The notes beneath the pieces are model-generated. The model was given only the letters and a program-made list of their open reading frames with translations. It did no database searches and was not told where the DNA came from. From contig JAFREQ010000091.1 in assembly GCA_025331565.1 (NCBI GenBank), forward strand, positions 2,280,501 through 2,344,500: a stretch of 64,000 bases of DNA, written 5' to 3'. Positions within the stretch are counted from its first letter, which is position 1, and each line of letters opens with the position of its first letter. The position numbers were made by a program, and so were the translations under genes. Below are positions 46,081-57,125 of this stretch, piece by piece. Source of the DNA: Holacanthus passer. Lineage: Eukaryota > Chordata > Actinopteri > Pomacanthidae.

Positions 46081-47599
46081 TGATGCTTTGGATATAGTTA
46101 GTAGCTGAACTCTTTACTGCTACTAATATCTTCAGTGCAACAGTCAGCCAGCACGGCCATGTCAATTCACTCTACACACAACCCCTGCATGTAATTAGCA
46201 TTTCACCCATTACAATTAATGTGCCACAGTGATATCATGAGAGAGCTACATGTCTACAAAAATACATAAGCATTTACCAGGTCGAGAGTGTCTAACAACA
46301 AAGTTTTTAGCCATACAAGCAGTACGGCTCTAAGGACAGCAGCACTGGTTAGTCTACAACTTTGGTGCAGACTAAAATATCTAATATATAAAATATATAA
46401 TGACAGCTATTAAATGGATTGTCATGAAATTACATACAGATATTGATGCTGTGATATGCCCACAATGTCCTGAGAAAACATCTATTCAGGCAACATAAGC
46501 AAAATCATCTGTGCTGATCTTGTGTTGATCTACATGCATGGGCTTTAACCAACTATAATTGTAAATGTGAAGTGAATCTGGAACGCTGTCCTGAGCACAC
46601 GAGTTCTTTGTGAATTATTTCACTTTCCTCACAAAGGTGTCCCGATCTCTCCAGGTCTGACTCACCAGGAAATTTCTGCCTTTTGTATTATCTTTACGCA
46701 GCCATGCCTGCAGCTCGGAGAGGTCTGGATGCTCTTCTGCCTAAACGATAACTTTCTCCTCATCTACTGTGACAGCTAAAACCCCGCCGACGAAGACATG
46801 CATCACTTGACGAGATAGAGAGCGAGGTACAGTAGCTGAGATGTGCCAATCCAGAGAACAGCTCTAAAAGAAACGCAGCCTTCCTGGGGTGCTGACCACC
46901 ATCAAAGTTGGAAAATAGGACAGCGGTGCCTCTCCACAGGTGTTTGGGTTTACGTGGAAAATAATAGGAGCGGCTGTTTTGACGTGCATCAAATGACACA
47001 TTCTGTGTCAGAAAAAGTATGTTTCAGCCACAGAATGTGAGCTTTACCAATGATGAATCCTAGTTTTGTTTTGCTGGAAACAAGTTTGAGAACTAGATTT
47101 TCCCTGCAAGTTGCCAAATGAAACTCCAGTAGATCTGGCTGCGGACTAAATTTGTTTCTCAGTGAAGAAAGCTGTCCTCCCTGGCTGGTTGATGGACTTG
47201 TAGCTCTGTTACACACCATCTGTGCTCCAATTATCAAATGGCTTGCTTAAGCATCCATGTGGAGTCTTGGTACCCTGGAGCCAGGTTTTTTGCCTTTTGC
47301 TTTACTAATTGATATGTCAGTTGATTTGGTTTGGCTCCATCACTGAGATGGTCAATGATTTTTTTTTTTTTTTTTGACTTTCCAGCCAAGTAAAAACACT
47401 TACACAATGCTGTATTAAAGGAACAATTATTTTATTGGTTATTTAAGAGAAAAACTATTGCTATTGCTGTAAACTGAATTAATTACTGATATGGAACATA
47501 CAATTTACCAAACAGCTTGAGAATTGTCTCAACATCTTTCTAATATTTTCTCTAAAGAGCAATTTAATATTCTCTTTCACCTCTGTGCCTCTTCCTCCT

Positions 47600-47633
<34 letters not shown>

Positions 47634-48116
47634 TTTGTCTTGCTATTTCTGTTTCCCTGTCTCTCTCTGTGTTGTTCTCGCTCTCTGAGCTTGAAAATGT
47701 TTTTTTCCACAGTGAGGAGAAATAAAAGCGGGTATGATTACTGATTTTCTGCTTGGTGGGATCTTATTGGAAACCAAGCAGTTGTTATTTGGATGCGAAT
47801 AATGGCTTCAAATGTTAATCTATGCCGAGCAATCTCTTTCCTCTCTCTCACTCACATGCACACACATTCACGTGCGGTGAGAGAAAAGCAATGATTTGCG
47901 GTCAGGGCTAAATGTGGTGCAGCCTCAGCTGAAGATATTCAAATGTCTGTTTCATTGTGAACGGCGATGAGCAGTTAAGTGAATAAGTTATTTGCATAGC
48001 AGTGCAATATTTTCTTATCCTTTTCATTCGCTTACTTCCATCCTTCTTTTATTCCTCACCCTCCACTTGCTTCTCCTGAACTCTCTCACTCCATTTTTGT
48101 GATTTATACTTTTCAC
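46081..48116. other. Unassigned; T17, (CT)n and an octamer motif
   Basis: A T17 run (47359-47375), a CT run of about 31 bp (47601-47631) and, in a repeat-free stretch at 47.74-48.0 kb, the octamer ATTTGCAT (47990-47997) that POU-domain proteins bind. The 82-codon minus-strand frame at 46989-47237 has no domain. Confidence 0.45.
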
Positions 48117-48149
48117 CTCCACCTTCTGCTCCTCCTGCAGAAGGTGGAG
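48117..48149. other. Perfect 13-bp hairpin covering a possible 3' splice site
   Basis: CTCCACCTTCTGC (48117-48129) and GCAGAAGGTGGAG (48137-48149) are exact reverse complements with a 7-nt TCCTCCT loop. On the plus strand the 3' arm contains the CAG|AAG junction of a candidate exon, and the 5' arm is its polypyrimidine tract. Confidence 0.75.
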
Positions 48150-48186
48150 TACACTGCAGCGTGAAGATCCTCACTGTACAGGAGAG
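48141..48186 (+). other. Candidate 46-nt micro-exon, unconfirmed
   Basis: A long pyrimidine tract (CACCTCCACCTTCTGCTCCTCCTGCAG ending at 48140; the whole lies in 48114-48140) precedes 46 nt and a good donor (GGAGAG|GTGAGA) follows. Two frames are open, one giving GGVHCSVKILTVQE. No adjacent coding exon was found. Confidence 0.2.
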
Positions 48187-49254
48187 GTGAGACTGTTTAC
48201 ATGATAACATATTAAAATTACATACTGCTTAATAATGCCAGATGGGGTGGGTGGATTAAAGTAAAGTGTTTCTCACTGTCAACTTGATGTCTTATTATAT
48301 AGTAATTAATGTATACATTTCACATATGGAGCTCAGAGACAGAGCACCTGTCATCTTTCACACTTTTAAAGTAAATATGAAACTCTCCTTTAGATTTTGG
48401 CTGACAGTGTCTTTCGTGGATTTGTTTTCCATCTATTACTGAGACGTTGTAACTAGATTAATAAGAACCTTTAAATCAACACTTAGTAGCCTAACACGTT
48501 TTTTGAATACAGAACTTTATAGTTTCCTCAAGGAGGATAAGATGATGTGCTGTATTTCCATGCTGGGCATCAACTATAAACCCTTCCCTCTCTCTCCCAT
48601 CTTCCTCCTGTAAGTTTTGTCCTATGCGTCCAGGCCTAAAGAATGTCCTGCAGAAGAAGTACATGGTCAAGGCAAATAGAAACTGAATGTGCAATTTCAT
48701 GTTCATAAAAAAGTGTTTTGTATGTGGGCTTTGTAAGTGAATTGTGTAAAATGGAACACTGACATGTTAAATTGTTCACTTGGGGCCTTTCTTTTCTTCA
48801 GTGCCTGCTGGAAGAAGAAACACATTTTCCATGTAATGTGAATGAAAGAGCAATCTCCTGTTGCCATTTTTGTCCACCCTCTCCTGAAACGTTTTCTGCG
48901 GGGGGACAAAATGAATCGACTGGTAATACATACGTGTCCCTCGGGTGAGAATTGCCTTTGGTTCTCCAAGCTCTCTCCAAAGATCTGTGGAGAGTCCATT
49001 AAACAGATTTCTCTTCAATTGCTCTCAGTCAAAATAGAGCTGCTTCTGGCGACAATATCAGTGAAGAGTTTGAGGGAGCTGTGCACCCATCCACTCCAGC
49101 TGGTTGTGATAAATGGGATTTGGGCGCCACTACACTCAGACAATCCAATCATTTACTCCTGTGAACAGCAATGCTTCTTTTAAGTCCAGGATGATTCAGC
49201 TGGATGCATCCAAACACCCAGGGCAGTGAGGAGACATTGCATGGTCAGTGCCCA

Positions 49255-49256
<2 letters not shown>
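48187..49256. other. Unassigned
   Basis: Opposed open frames at 48.70-49.18 kb (98 and 80 codons minus, 113 codons plus) overlap and share no domain signature. Nothing else recognised. Confidence 0.4.

Positions 49257-49297
<41 letters not shown>
49257..49297. repeat. (TG)n microsatellite, 41 bp
   Basis: Perfect TG run. The 132-codon plus-strand frame at 49248-49646 starts by translating it as Cys-Val repeats and is not regarded as a gene. Confidence 0.97.
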
Positions 49298-49298
<1 letters not shown>

Positions 49299-49994
49299 GG
49301 CACGGTATACAGAGCAAACAGCATCCACGGCAGTTTGTTTGCGTGCCATGGGGACCAACCAAATCAAAAACAGAGGCTCACTCCCTGGTTCAGTAATGGT
49401 ATTTCACAGGTTTATGTGTCAGCAGGCGCCTCCACCAGCCACACACGCCTGCTCTACTGTACGAGAAGGGCATTAGCATCAGCAGCCTTGTTCACTTGTA
49501 TGAGAAATGAAATAAATGAGTGCAACAGTGCAATGTCATGCTCAGTCATCATTTTATGGTTTACCCGTGTCCAGGTTTGTGCTCCCTGCTGGGACACAGA
49601 GGGATCTTACTTCGCTGTGACAGTAGTGAAACCAATCACGGGTTAGTCATGCTTGTAGCTACACGCTTGTGCTAGGCCCTCTGCACTGTTAGCATTAACA
49701 CATACTGTTATGCTTGTGTCAGCCCAGTGTCCCAAGGAAGCGCTTTCATATTGGACGATTCTGCACGTCGCAATTTGTGCCCAAGAGCCAGCACAGAAAG
49801 CAGCGTGTCCTTAATGGAGTGAGGCAGAAAGTGTGGCGATCAAGATGGGGAATGGTAGCACATGTAGCACATCTGACTTATTTTCAATTGTTTTGTTTTT
49901 TTCAATATTAAAAAGTTTGCATACAAGCAAAGACTTACAATGTTTGCTGTTTGCCTCCCTGAGTGCGTTACAGTGGCATGCACCTATTGTAGAA
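49298..49994. other. Unassigned
   Basis: No recognisable element apart from the downstream part of microsatellite-driven frames. Confidence 0.4.
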
Positions 49995-50560
49995 TTTTAA
50001 AGAGATACTGCAGGGATTTATTAAAATTCCACAGAGCTGGGAAGACATGTTTAAAAAAGAATGATCAAAATCTGTGAGGCTGTAACATGCTGACTTTAAA
50101 TCCTTAATATTGTTCAAACTCATTGGTCAAAAATGCTGAATCCTATATTTCCCACGATGCAACTAATCTACATTGAATAACATCTTTTGCTGAGACCCTC
50201 CTACATCTTTCAAAGCTGCATTCCCAGTTTGTCACACACACTCTCTGTTCTAAAATGTGTCTATATTTGTAAATGTCATGACTTTGATGACGTCTTCAGG
50301 ATTATTGTCTCAGACTGTAGCGAGCTCCCCCGACAGCTACACTGGACATTGTATTGTACAAATGCTTTCACAAACTAAATACAGCATTCCTCATGTGAAT
50401 GTGCATTCATGGTTATTTCAGTGGAGGGACATTTTTAAAAAGTTGACATTGAACATACTTTTTCAAATTCGTCCACTATCAGCGTTCTGTCCGGGCCAGT
50501 CTGTGATATGGCAACATGTCCACAAAGCTGCATTGCACCAGGCAGGTGTGACCTCAAATT
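49995..50560 (+). repeat. Dispersed teleost repeat
   Basis: AGAGATACTGCAGGGATTTA at the start, then CCTATATTTCCCACGATGCA, AAAGCTGCATTCCCAGTTTG, CACAAACTAAATACAGCATT and TTTCAGTGGAGGGACATTTT is a sequence I recognise as repetitive in fish genomes. It has no coding capacity and only one copy in this window, so the family limits are approximate. The 101-codon frame at 50257-50562 lies inside it. Confidence 0.5.
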
Positions 50561-50955
50561 AAAGGCCAAGACCTGCAAGAAACACAGCAAACAATCAATA
50601 ATCTGCACATCTGAACTTTAGAAATGTTTTTTCTTCCTGTCAATTAGAAAATGTAGCTCTCCACTCTCAATTCCTTCCTTTCAAAATTCCAAACAACCCG
50701 GGTTACACCACATTAGATTATTAAGAAAGAGTTTATTAATCTCACAGGATTTAGCATTTGCCTGTACAGGACTATTACACTGATAGCTAGCAGCTCTATC
50801 AACTCTCTCTCCTAAAAGAGCACACACACTCAGACAGACACACACATACACACATGTAAGATATGCTAAATAATGCATGGGGTTTGATATTGTCTCAGAA
50901 GTACAAAGGACATTTCCTCTGACCTTAGTCTCTACTGTGTCAGCAATGTTCTTAT

Positions 50956-50991
<36 letters not shown>

Positions 50992-51424
50992 TAACTGGTT
51001 TTAGAATAAGACCTTAGCAGAGAGGTATTCCACTACGTACTGGCTCGGACAACATCTGGGAGCGTCCTGGACATTCAGTGACAAAATGCCTGCACATAGA
51101 GAATGTTATCACATCGGAAAAAAAGTTTCCACCGTTTCAGTTTATTGTGAACTAAAATGAGCTTTAGCTTTAGTATTTTGTCTTAACACTTGCTCGCTCA
51201 AAGACTACTTTAGCATTTTACGTGATTTTTAAAAAATGTGTTTTTAATACCCCGTCTTGGTTGGACTTCTGTCTTTATTCCTAAAAGTGTTGACAGCAAT
51301 AGAGAGTGCATGGGCAGTGTCCTAAACAGGTGGATAAAGCATTCAAAAACATAAAGTACTACTACATACTACAGCTACAGAATACGTGACTTCTCTGACA
51401 CAGTGGCAACAAGAACAATCAGAA
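50561..51424. other. Unassigned, with a (GT)n run
   Basis: Contains the GT run listed next; nothing else recognised. Confidence 0.4.
50958..50990. repeat. (GT)n microsatellite, 33 bp
   Basis: Perfect GT run. Confidence 0.96.
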
Positions 51425-51429
51425 CTTTT

Positions 51430-51840
51430 TCAAGAAATAGTTTCATATTTTGGTAAATATGCTTATTTGATTTTTGGTCAGGGGTTAGATGAGAATCTTG
51501 ATATCACTATAATGTCTGCATGATAAATATGAAGCTACAGTCAGGAGGGAGTTAGATGACTGTGAACAGCTGGCTTAACTTTGTCCTTTGTAAAACTGAA
51601 ATATTAAACTCACTAGTTGGTTTTTACAGGGGGGTTATATGCTGGTTTGTCATTGCAAGCACAGTGAAATCTTGTCATTTTGAGGTCGTCAGTCAAACAG
51701 TGTATCGTGCAGAGGTCTCCATAAAACCACAACTTGTCTTTTTTACACTTTAGTTTGTGTTTGAATTAAACAAGCTAAGGTGTTGATTACTGAGCTTTAA
51801 AGGTGCTGGTGGGCATATTTTTTTGTGCTTAGTCTACTTA
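51430..51840. repeat. Fold-back element of family B, second copy
   Basis: The left part carries, on the plus strand, TTTTGGTAAATATGCTTATT, GTTAGATGAGAATCTTGATA, AAATATGAAGCTACAGTCAG and TTTTTACAGGGGGGTTATAT. The right part carries family words on the minus strand: TCCATAAAACCACAACTTGT and TACTGAGCTTTAAAGGTGCT (compare the plus-strand AGCACCACTAAAGCTC at 8.65 kb). This is the same two-arm layout as 25.3-25.87 kb, with a different spacer. No protein. Confidence 0.65.
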
Positions 51841-54119
51841 GTTTTTGGCCTTTTATGTTTTTAGCCTCCATAAAGTTCAACTGAAATTAAATTACATTGA
51901 GTTTATTTCCTGCTCTACTGTGAAAATCACCTTTGCTGTTTTTGAAATCTTTTCATAAAACAGTACCTTTGAGCCAGAGAGCCGCCTGCTACGCAACGCA
52001 AAAGCAACAGACTGCACAACAACCTTTATTAGCTTTCCTGCTATAGCCTGCTTCTTACCTGACCTACAAACATGAACACACGTCTTCTGCTGCATCTCAG
52101 CTTGTTGAAGGAGCCACTAAACTGATCAGCTGCAACACATTATACAGAATATAAACTTAGAGGAAAATGTCATATTGAGATGCTGGATTGGTCTTCACTC
52201 TTCAATACCACAGCTACAGTATTAACACCCTGCCTGCTTATGGCTCATAAACTACAGCACAGTTTTATTTACTTTGTCTGTGGTTTCCCCTGCTGATGCT
52301 GGGGCTCAGCCTGCCAGCTCCTGTCAATCAAACACAGACATTCACGCGACCTTCCAGCTGAGACATATTGATATATCCCCCAAGACATTTTTCCCCTTTT
52401 GATAGTATAAAACGACACTATTATAGTTACAATATGCAATACATTTAAAAATGCACTGCCACTTTTGACAAGAGGGATGATTAAATGTGATTTCAGTTTC
52501 AGCATTAACTAATTATAACTTTGCTATCTTCTCAACCAGCTCTTGTCAAAAAAGGGAATAGGCTTATTTCCTAAAATGTTGAGCTATTTCTGTTTCCTTT
52601 ACAAAGACAGGATTTATAACCTGGCTATTGTAGTGAATTGCATTAACAGGAGGTATGTTGTAAACTTTACTGTTGTGAAGGTCCAAATTTTAAGATATTG
52701 GCCTACTGATGCACATCCAGCCGTAAGGGACAACCCTGCAGCCTAACCTGGGTTAATAATCTGGTCAGCTCTGGTTGGGATACAGTATAGTTGGATTTAT
52801 TAGGTCTACGCGTTTCAGAGGATTGTGTTTACAGCCTTTCACTCTAGTACAGAATGAAGAATTAGACACAGATTTGAAAATTGCCCTGGAATCCATCACA
52901 GTGAGCGTCCGTTTGGTTTTATCAGCATTTCTGCGTTGTCATTATCTGACTGTGTTAGAGTTGAGTGTTTTCATATCGCTGCTGCATTACATTACGCTCT
53001 GCTAACTGTCACTCACCTGACACCCACATGAGCAGAGGTGCTTTATTGTGTTTATCATGATACAGCATTTACAGATAAAACTATAGTATTCATTTAAATT
53101 TACACCATTATTGTTTGGAGGAAGAAAATTAGCTGTATCATTTTTCTTTTTTTTACATCTTACTGTACCATACCTATAGAGCCTTTCTGCAGCACTCAGT
53201 AAGAGTATGGTCTTAATGGTAGATATTGACCAACTGTACCAATTTAGTGCACTCAAACTGGAGGTCAGACGAGAAAGAGGACCAGAAAATGCCCAGCTTG
53301 CTGCAGGAAGCAACAGATAAAGAGAAGGAAACAATAGGGATGGAGTAACGAGGAAGAAAAGAGGGATTTGCCAACGGATGAGCCATGTTCAGGGGTTCAG
53401 ATGGGTCGTCCGTCCACAAATCTGTCCTACTGGAACAAGAGGGCGCGACTGGGATGAAACAGATTAAAAAGAATAAGAGGGAGGCTCACACCTTTCCTGC
53501 TGAGAGCTTAGAAGCAGAAAGAGACAAATGTAGACACTTGGACATCCCCTTTCACAGAGGCGAGAGTGAGGGCTATAGAAAAGGGGTGTTGAGAAAGAGG
53601 ATTTGTGTCTAATGGTTTTTGAGAACAAAATAGAGGATGGTTAAAAAAATGCACTCACAACTGAGCTGTGAGAAAGAGTTAGTGTTGGATTTTCTTTGTG
53701 AGCTTTGGAGGGTGAAAAGAGGAGCCGACCTGTACAAGCTACTTAGTGCAACGGCCAAATAGTCAGTGAAATGCAATTGATGGTTCTCTAAGCCCCACCC
53801 CCTTTACTGCTGCTTTGCCTGTCAAGCCTTTGCCAACTTTTGCTTGAAGATTTTATTAGTTGTAGTTAACAAGCTAATTAAGCACACATTATCTCCATGG
53901 CTTCCTAATGTTTCCAAGTCCAGTCTAAATACAATGCCAAAAGTCTGAGACTAAAACTACCTGCAAAAGTCAACATTCTTACTAGTTGATGATGCAATGG
54001 AGCAAGTTAGTCAGTATTATACAACACATCTTCATGCCTAAAGGTCAGAATAGGTTTGCCAAATACTCACAAAACAACATACGGGCTATGACATTGGAGA
54101 GTACCAGCGACAGGCATAT
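51841..54119. other. Unassigned; one open frame ending in a stop behind a splice-like site
   Basis: A T-rich run near 53141-53154 leads to TACCTATAG at 53179. The next 46 codons (53182-53319) are open in one plus-strand frame, with SALKLEVRRERGPENAQ, and end in TAA. No domain and no partner exon, so this may be chance. A 110-codon minus-strand frame (53002-53334) overlaps it. Confidence 0.35.
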
Positions 54120-54295
54120 CGAACCTTTGTCATCACATGGTTAATGTTGTGAAGTGTTTGGTTAGGTTGGGCACTGCTTGGTTAGAATTGGAAAAAGATG
54201 ATGGTTTGGGTTAAAAAATTAGTAAGTTAGTGTTAGTGTTTAGGCTTGACATGGGACATGAACAGTGGTCTCCTGGGTGAAAGTCCCATCCAATC
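54120..54295 (+). repeat. Dispersed repeat with GGTTTGGGTTAAAA and GGTCTCCTGGGTGAAAGTCC
   Basis: GGAAAAAGATGATGGTTTGG, GTTAAAAAATTAG, GACATGGGACATGAACAG and GGTCTCCTGGGTGAAAGTCC occur in the order of a common fish repeat. It is non-coding and its class is uncertain. Confidence 0.55.
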
Positions 54296-54801
54296 CAACA
54301 TCCCCTTACATGGATTTTGTTGGTCACCTGACTTCCTCCTTTACATTCATCATAATAAACAATAAACAATAAACTAAATAAATATCAGTGTTAAAACACC
54401 GCCTGCACAACCTACACACAGTCTATAGAGCCATGTGTTTGGGGAGGACTGTGTTATAGAGCAAAAATCCCAATGTCAATCAATATGTTATATGATAGGA
54501 AAACCCTGTTTGGCTGAAGCTTACATACTGGTTTATAATTTCACTAATAATTACTTTCAATAAGTAAAAGTTTTTAGGTGAGGATGAGGACTAACTCATG
54601 TGTTTGGTGAATGTAATGCTATCTTGGGGAACATCAGCATGTGTTGCTACAACATAAGCTTTTCCAAATCCTCTAAAGACCAGGACAGAGGTCCCAACAT
54701 CAGCCTAAACTCTGATAGCTATCAAGACTGATGTGCTTTAACGTAACCTGCAACTCGGTGTCTACAAAAGACACCACTCTCCAATTTCTTTAAAAGCAGA
54801 G
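54296..54801. other. Unassigned
   Basis: AT-rich sequence without open frames over 60 codons or known motifs. Confidence 0.4.
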
Positions 54802-54862
54802 TATAAGATAAGATAATAAACCTTTATTTGTCCCACAGTGGGGAAATTCACAAAAAACAGTA
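54802..54862 (-). repeat. LINE/SINE-type 3' tail, reverse copy
   Basis: On the minus strand it reads TGAATTTCCCCACTGTGGGA, then CAAATAAAGGTTTATTATC and TTATCTTATA. It is the same tail as at 710-861 with a shorter TTATC terminus. No body is recognisable upstream. Confidence 0.75.
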
Positions 54863-55904
54863 TCAGTCTCACTACAGTTGCATGCACACTGTTTACTAAT
54901 CATGTCAAAACCACAAGCTTGACAGGCCTAGTTATGGTTTCTCTGCTATGATTGGACAGTTCTCATTATGGGAGCGGTAGAGCAAACATTAAATTCAGAA
55001 ATAGTAGAAACAATCTGCCATCTGAAACTTTTCAAACATTTAAAAAGTGTTAAAGCCTTAATGATTTTTAAAGGAAAAATATATCTGCTGCTCTTATAAC
55101 AGCATGTTGAAAGATGTTGCATCATGACTGAAGGAAAAATGCAATGTACTAATCATGTCTTCAGACCAGATAAGCAATCTTAGAATAGTATGGTTACATA
55201 ATCTGCTGGCTGTTAGAGTATTATTTTTTTATTCTACTTAGGTAATGTTGTTTTTGATTGTCATACCAGCAGGAAAAACAGTGAATAGAGAATAAAAGTA
55301 CAGAGCTGGTCCCTCAGACTGATAAATTGGGCACTACAGCCTTCAGTGTTTTGGTTTGTCTCTGACATATTGTTCAGTGGTTTTGCCTTGTCCTGTCTTG
55401 TAGTAGTGAGCCACAGTGGAAATGAGTCTCTGATTGTTCCGTGGTTTTAATCCCCCAAAGTTATGTAGCCAACCACACTTCTGTGCTGTGCTTCAGTGCC
55501 TCCCCACACATGGATGAGCCCCTGATTGTACTTTAACTTTCAAATGGATCAGACCTAATCTAAGCACTGATGCGATGAAGAGGAAAGAGCAGGAGGGAAA
55601 GTTTTTGCAGCGCTCTGGAAAGTTGAGATTCCACAACAACTGTGTCTATTCTTATCACAGAAACTTCTGTTTACTGAACAATTCTACAGTACTTTACTAT
55701 TACAGCTGGTATTATTAGTGCTTAACACGATGTGTGGCCTGATTAAGTTGTAGTGTGAGACAACACAAATGACGAGGCACACATTCACACTTTACAGGAG
55801 GTAGCATCACACTTTGTCTCATGTTGTAACTTACATTGTATTCCATTTACCTCTGATGTTGGACCTGGGAATCACATCACATCAGACTGGACCACGTTCC
55901 ACAT
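54863..55904. other. Unassigned
   Basis: No element or gene recognised. 54.97-55.23 kb is AT-rich and non-repetitive. Confidence 0.4.
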
Positions 55905-57125
55905 TCAAGTTGGAAAACCAAGATGGATGCCCCCAAGAACTCTTCGTGCTTGCTCGTTCAAAATACAGACGACTACAGAACAAAATTGAGGTCCACCTCA
56001 AAAACATCATAGAAGAAGAAAGAATTTGCAGAAGGTATGTTTGTTTTTCAGCATATTTCATTGTGTAAAAATTGTTTTGACTGTGTTTAAATCGGTCATT
56101 CCGTAACTGGTACAAAAAATGCAAGGGCTTTTTCAGAAAATTTAACGTTAACTATAAATGTAATTCATATTAGTCTGCTGAATGGGATATGCAAAATTTA
56201 CATTTTAATAAATGCTTTTAAGATTTCAAGTAAGATAAGTTAATAAATTCATTCATCCTGAAGAAACTTTGCCAAAAAAATTAATGAAATTAATGAAATT
56301 AATAACAATAGAAATAACAGTGATAGTCGATAAGACTGTAATATTTGAATGTCGGATATTCTTTGTTACTTAAATTCAATATTCCTCTGACTTAGGATAC
56401 TGACATCCACTATAATGTGGACACAGCGAATCATCCTGGAGACTGGAGCAGAGTGGGTGGTCATTCTGAACAAGGATGGCTGCACATTTGCTCACTGTTT
56501 CTGAGTCAGTAAGCACCAGTTTAAATATCTCTTGATGAATTAATAGGCGAACAGCTTGAAAAGGAACATAGTGAAGGTCTACCACCAGTCCCTGTGATAA
56601 AAAAAGGTGCTGATGATCCTGTGGTACATGGCCAACCAAAACGGCTTTAGGAAGCTGTCAGACCGGTTTGATGTGTTACAGTCATCAGCACACATAATCT
56701 TCCTAGAAGTGTTCAACATCATTTGTACAATGGGGGCATCCTTCATCTCCCGGCCAAAGAGTTGTGAAAAAAGCACTCTGCTGCTCTCCACTGTGGCCTC
56801 AGTGGTGTCATCAGTGCAATCGATGGGTGCCATATCAGGGTGCAGAGGCCACACATAAGAGGAGGAGACTGCATGAACAGAAAGTCATCCTACTTCATCC
56901 TCCTCCAGGGAATTGTAGACGAGAGGGGGCGGTTCGTTGACATTATTGCTGGACCACTAGGCAGGAGAAGGTGGGTGTGTGCAGCTCACTGAGAGACAGT
57001 GCCTACGTTGCACAGGTCTTCCCATTTGTCATCACTTTTTAGCATAACAATGGGGCTTTTACTGAAGTAGAGAGAAAGCAGCTGTGAGAGGGTGGTCGTT
57101 GAGCTAACCTGGATGAAGTTGTTAG
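55905..57125 (+). pseudogene. PIF/Harbinger transposase pseudogene (HARBI1-like)
   Basis: A DDE-type transposase of the Harbinger family, which cuts and pastes its own element and is related to the host protein HARBI1. From about 56.53 kb the plus strand reads ISLDELIGEQLEKEHSEG and LPPVPVIK. After a frameshift in the A7 run at 56599-56605 it continues LMILWYMANQNGFRKLSDRF and LQSSAHIIFLEVFNIICTMG. After another frameshift come SGVISAIDGCHIRVQRPHIR (first catalytic Asp at 56822-56824) and GGDCMNRKSSYFILLQGIVD, then ERGRFVDIIAGPLGR. The GPxGRxHDAR box that should hold the second Asp is damaged after GPLGR, and only a trace (NNGAFTEVERKQ, about 57.05-57.10 kb) of the C-terminal part is seen. 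No catalytic Glu region survives. An upstream open stretch (55.92-56.03 kb, LFVLARSKYRRLQNKIEVHL) ends in AGAAG|GTATGT and may be its first exon. Several frameshifts and stops: dead. Confidence 0.9.

Noticed and set aside
48117..48149. microRNA precursor
   Set aside because: The stem is only 13 bp with a 7-nt loop, too short for a Drosha/Dicer substrate, and neither arm matches a microRNA I know.
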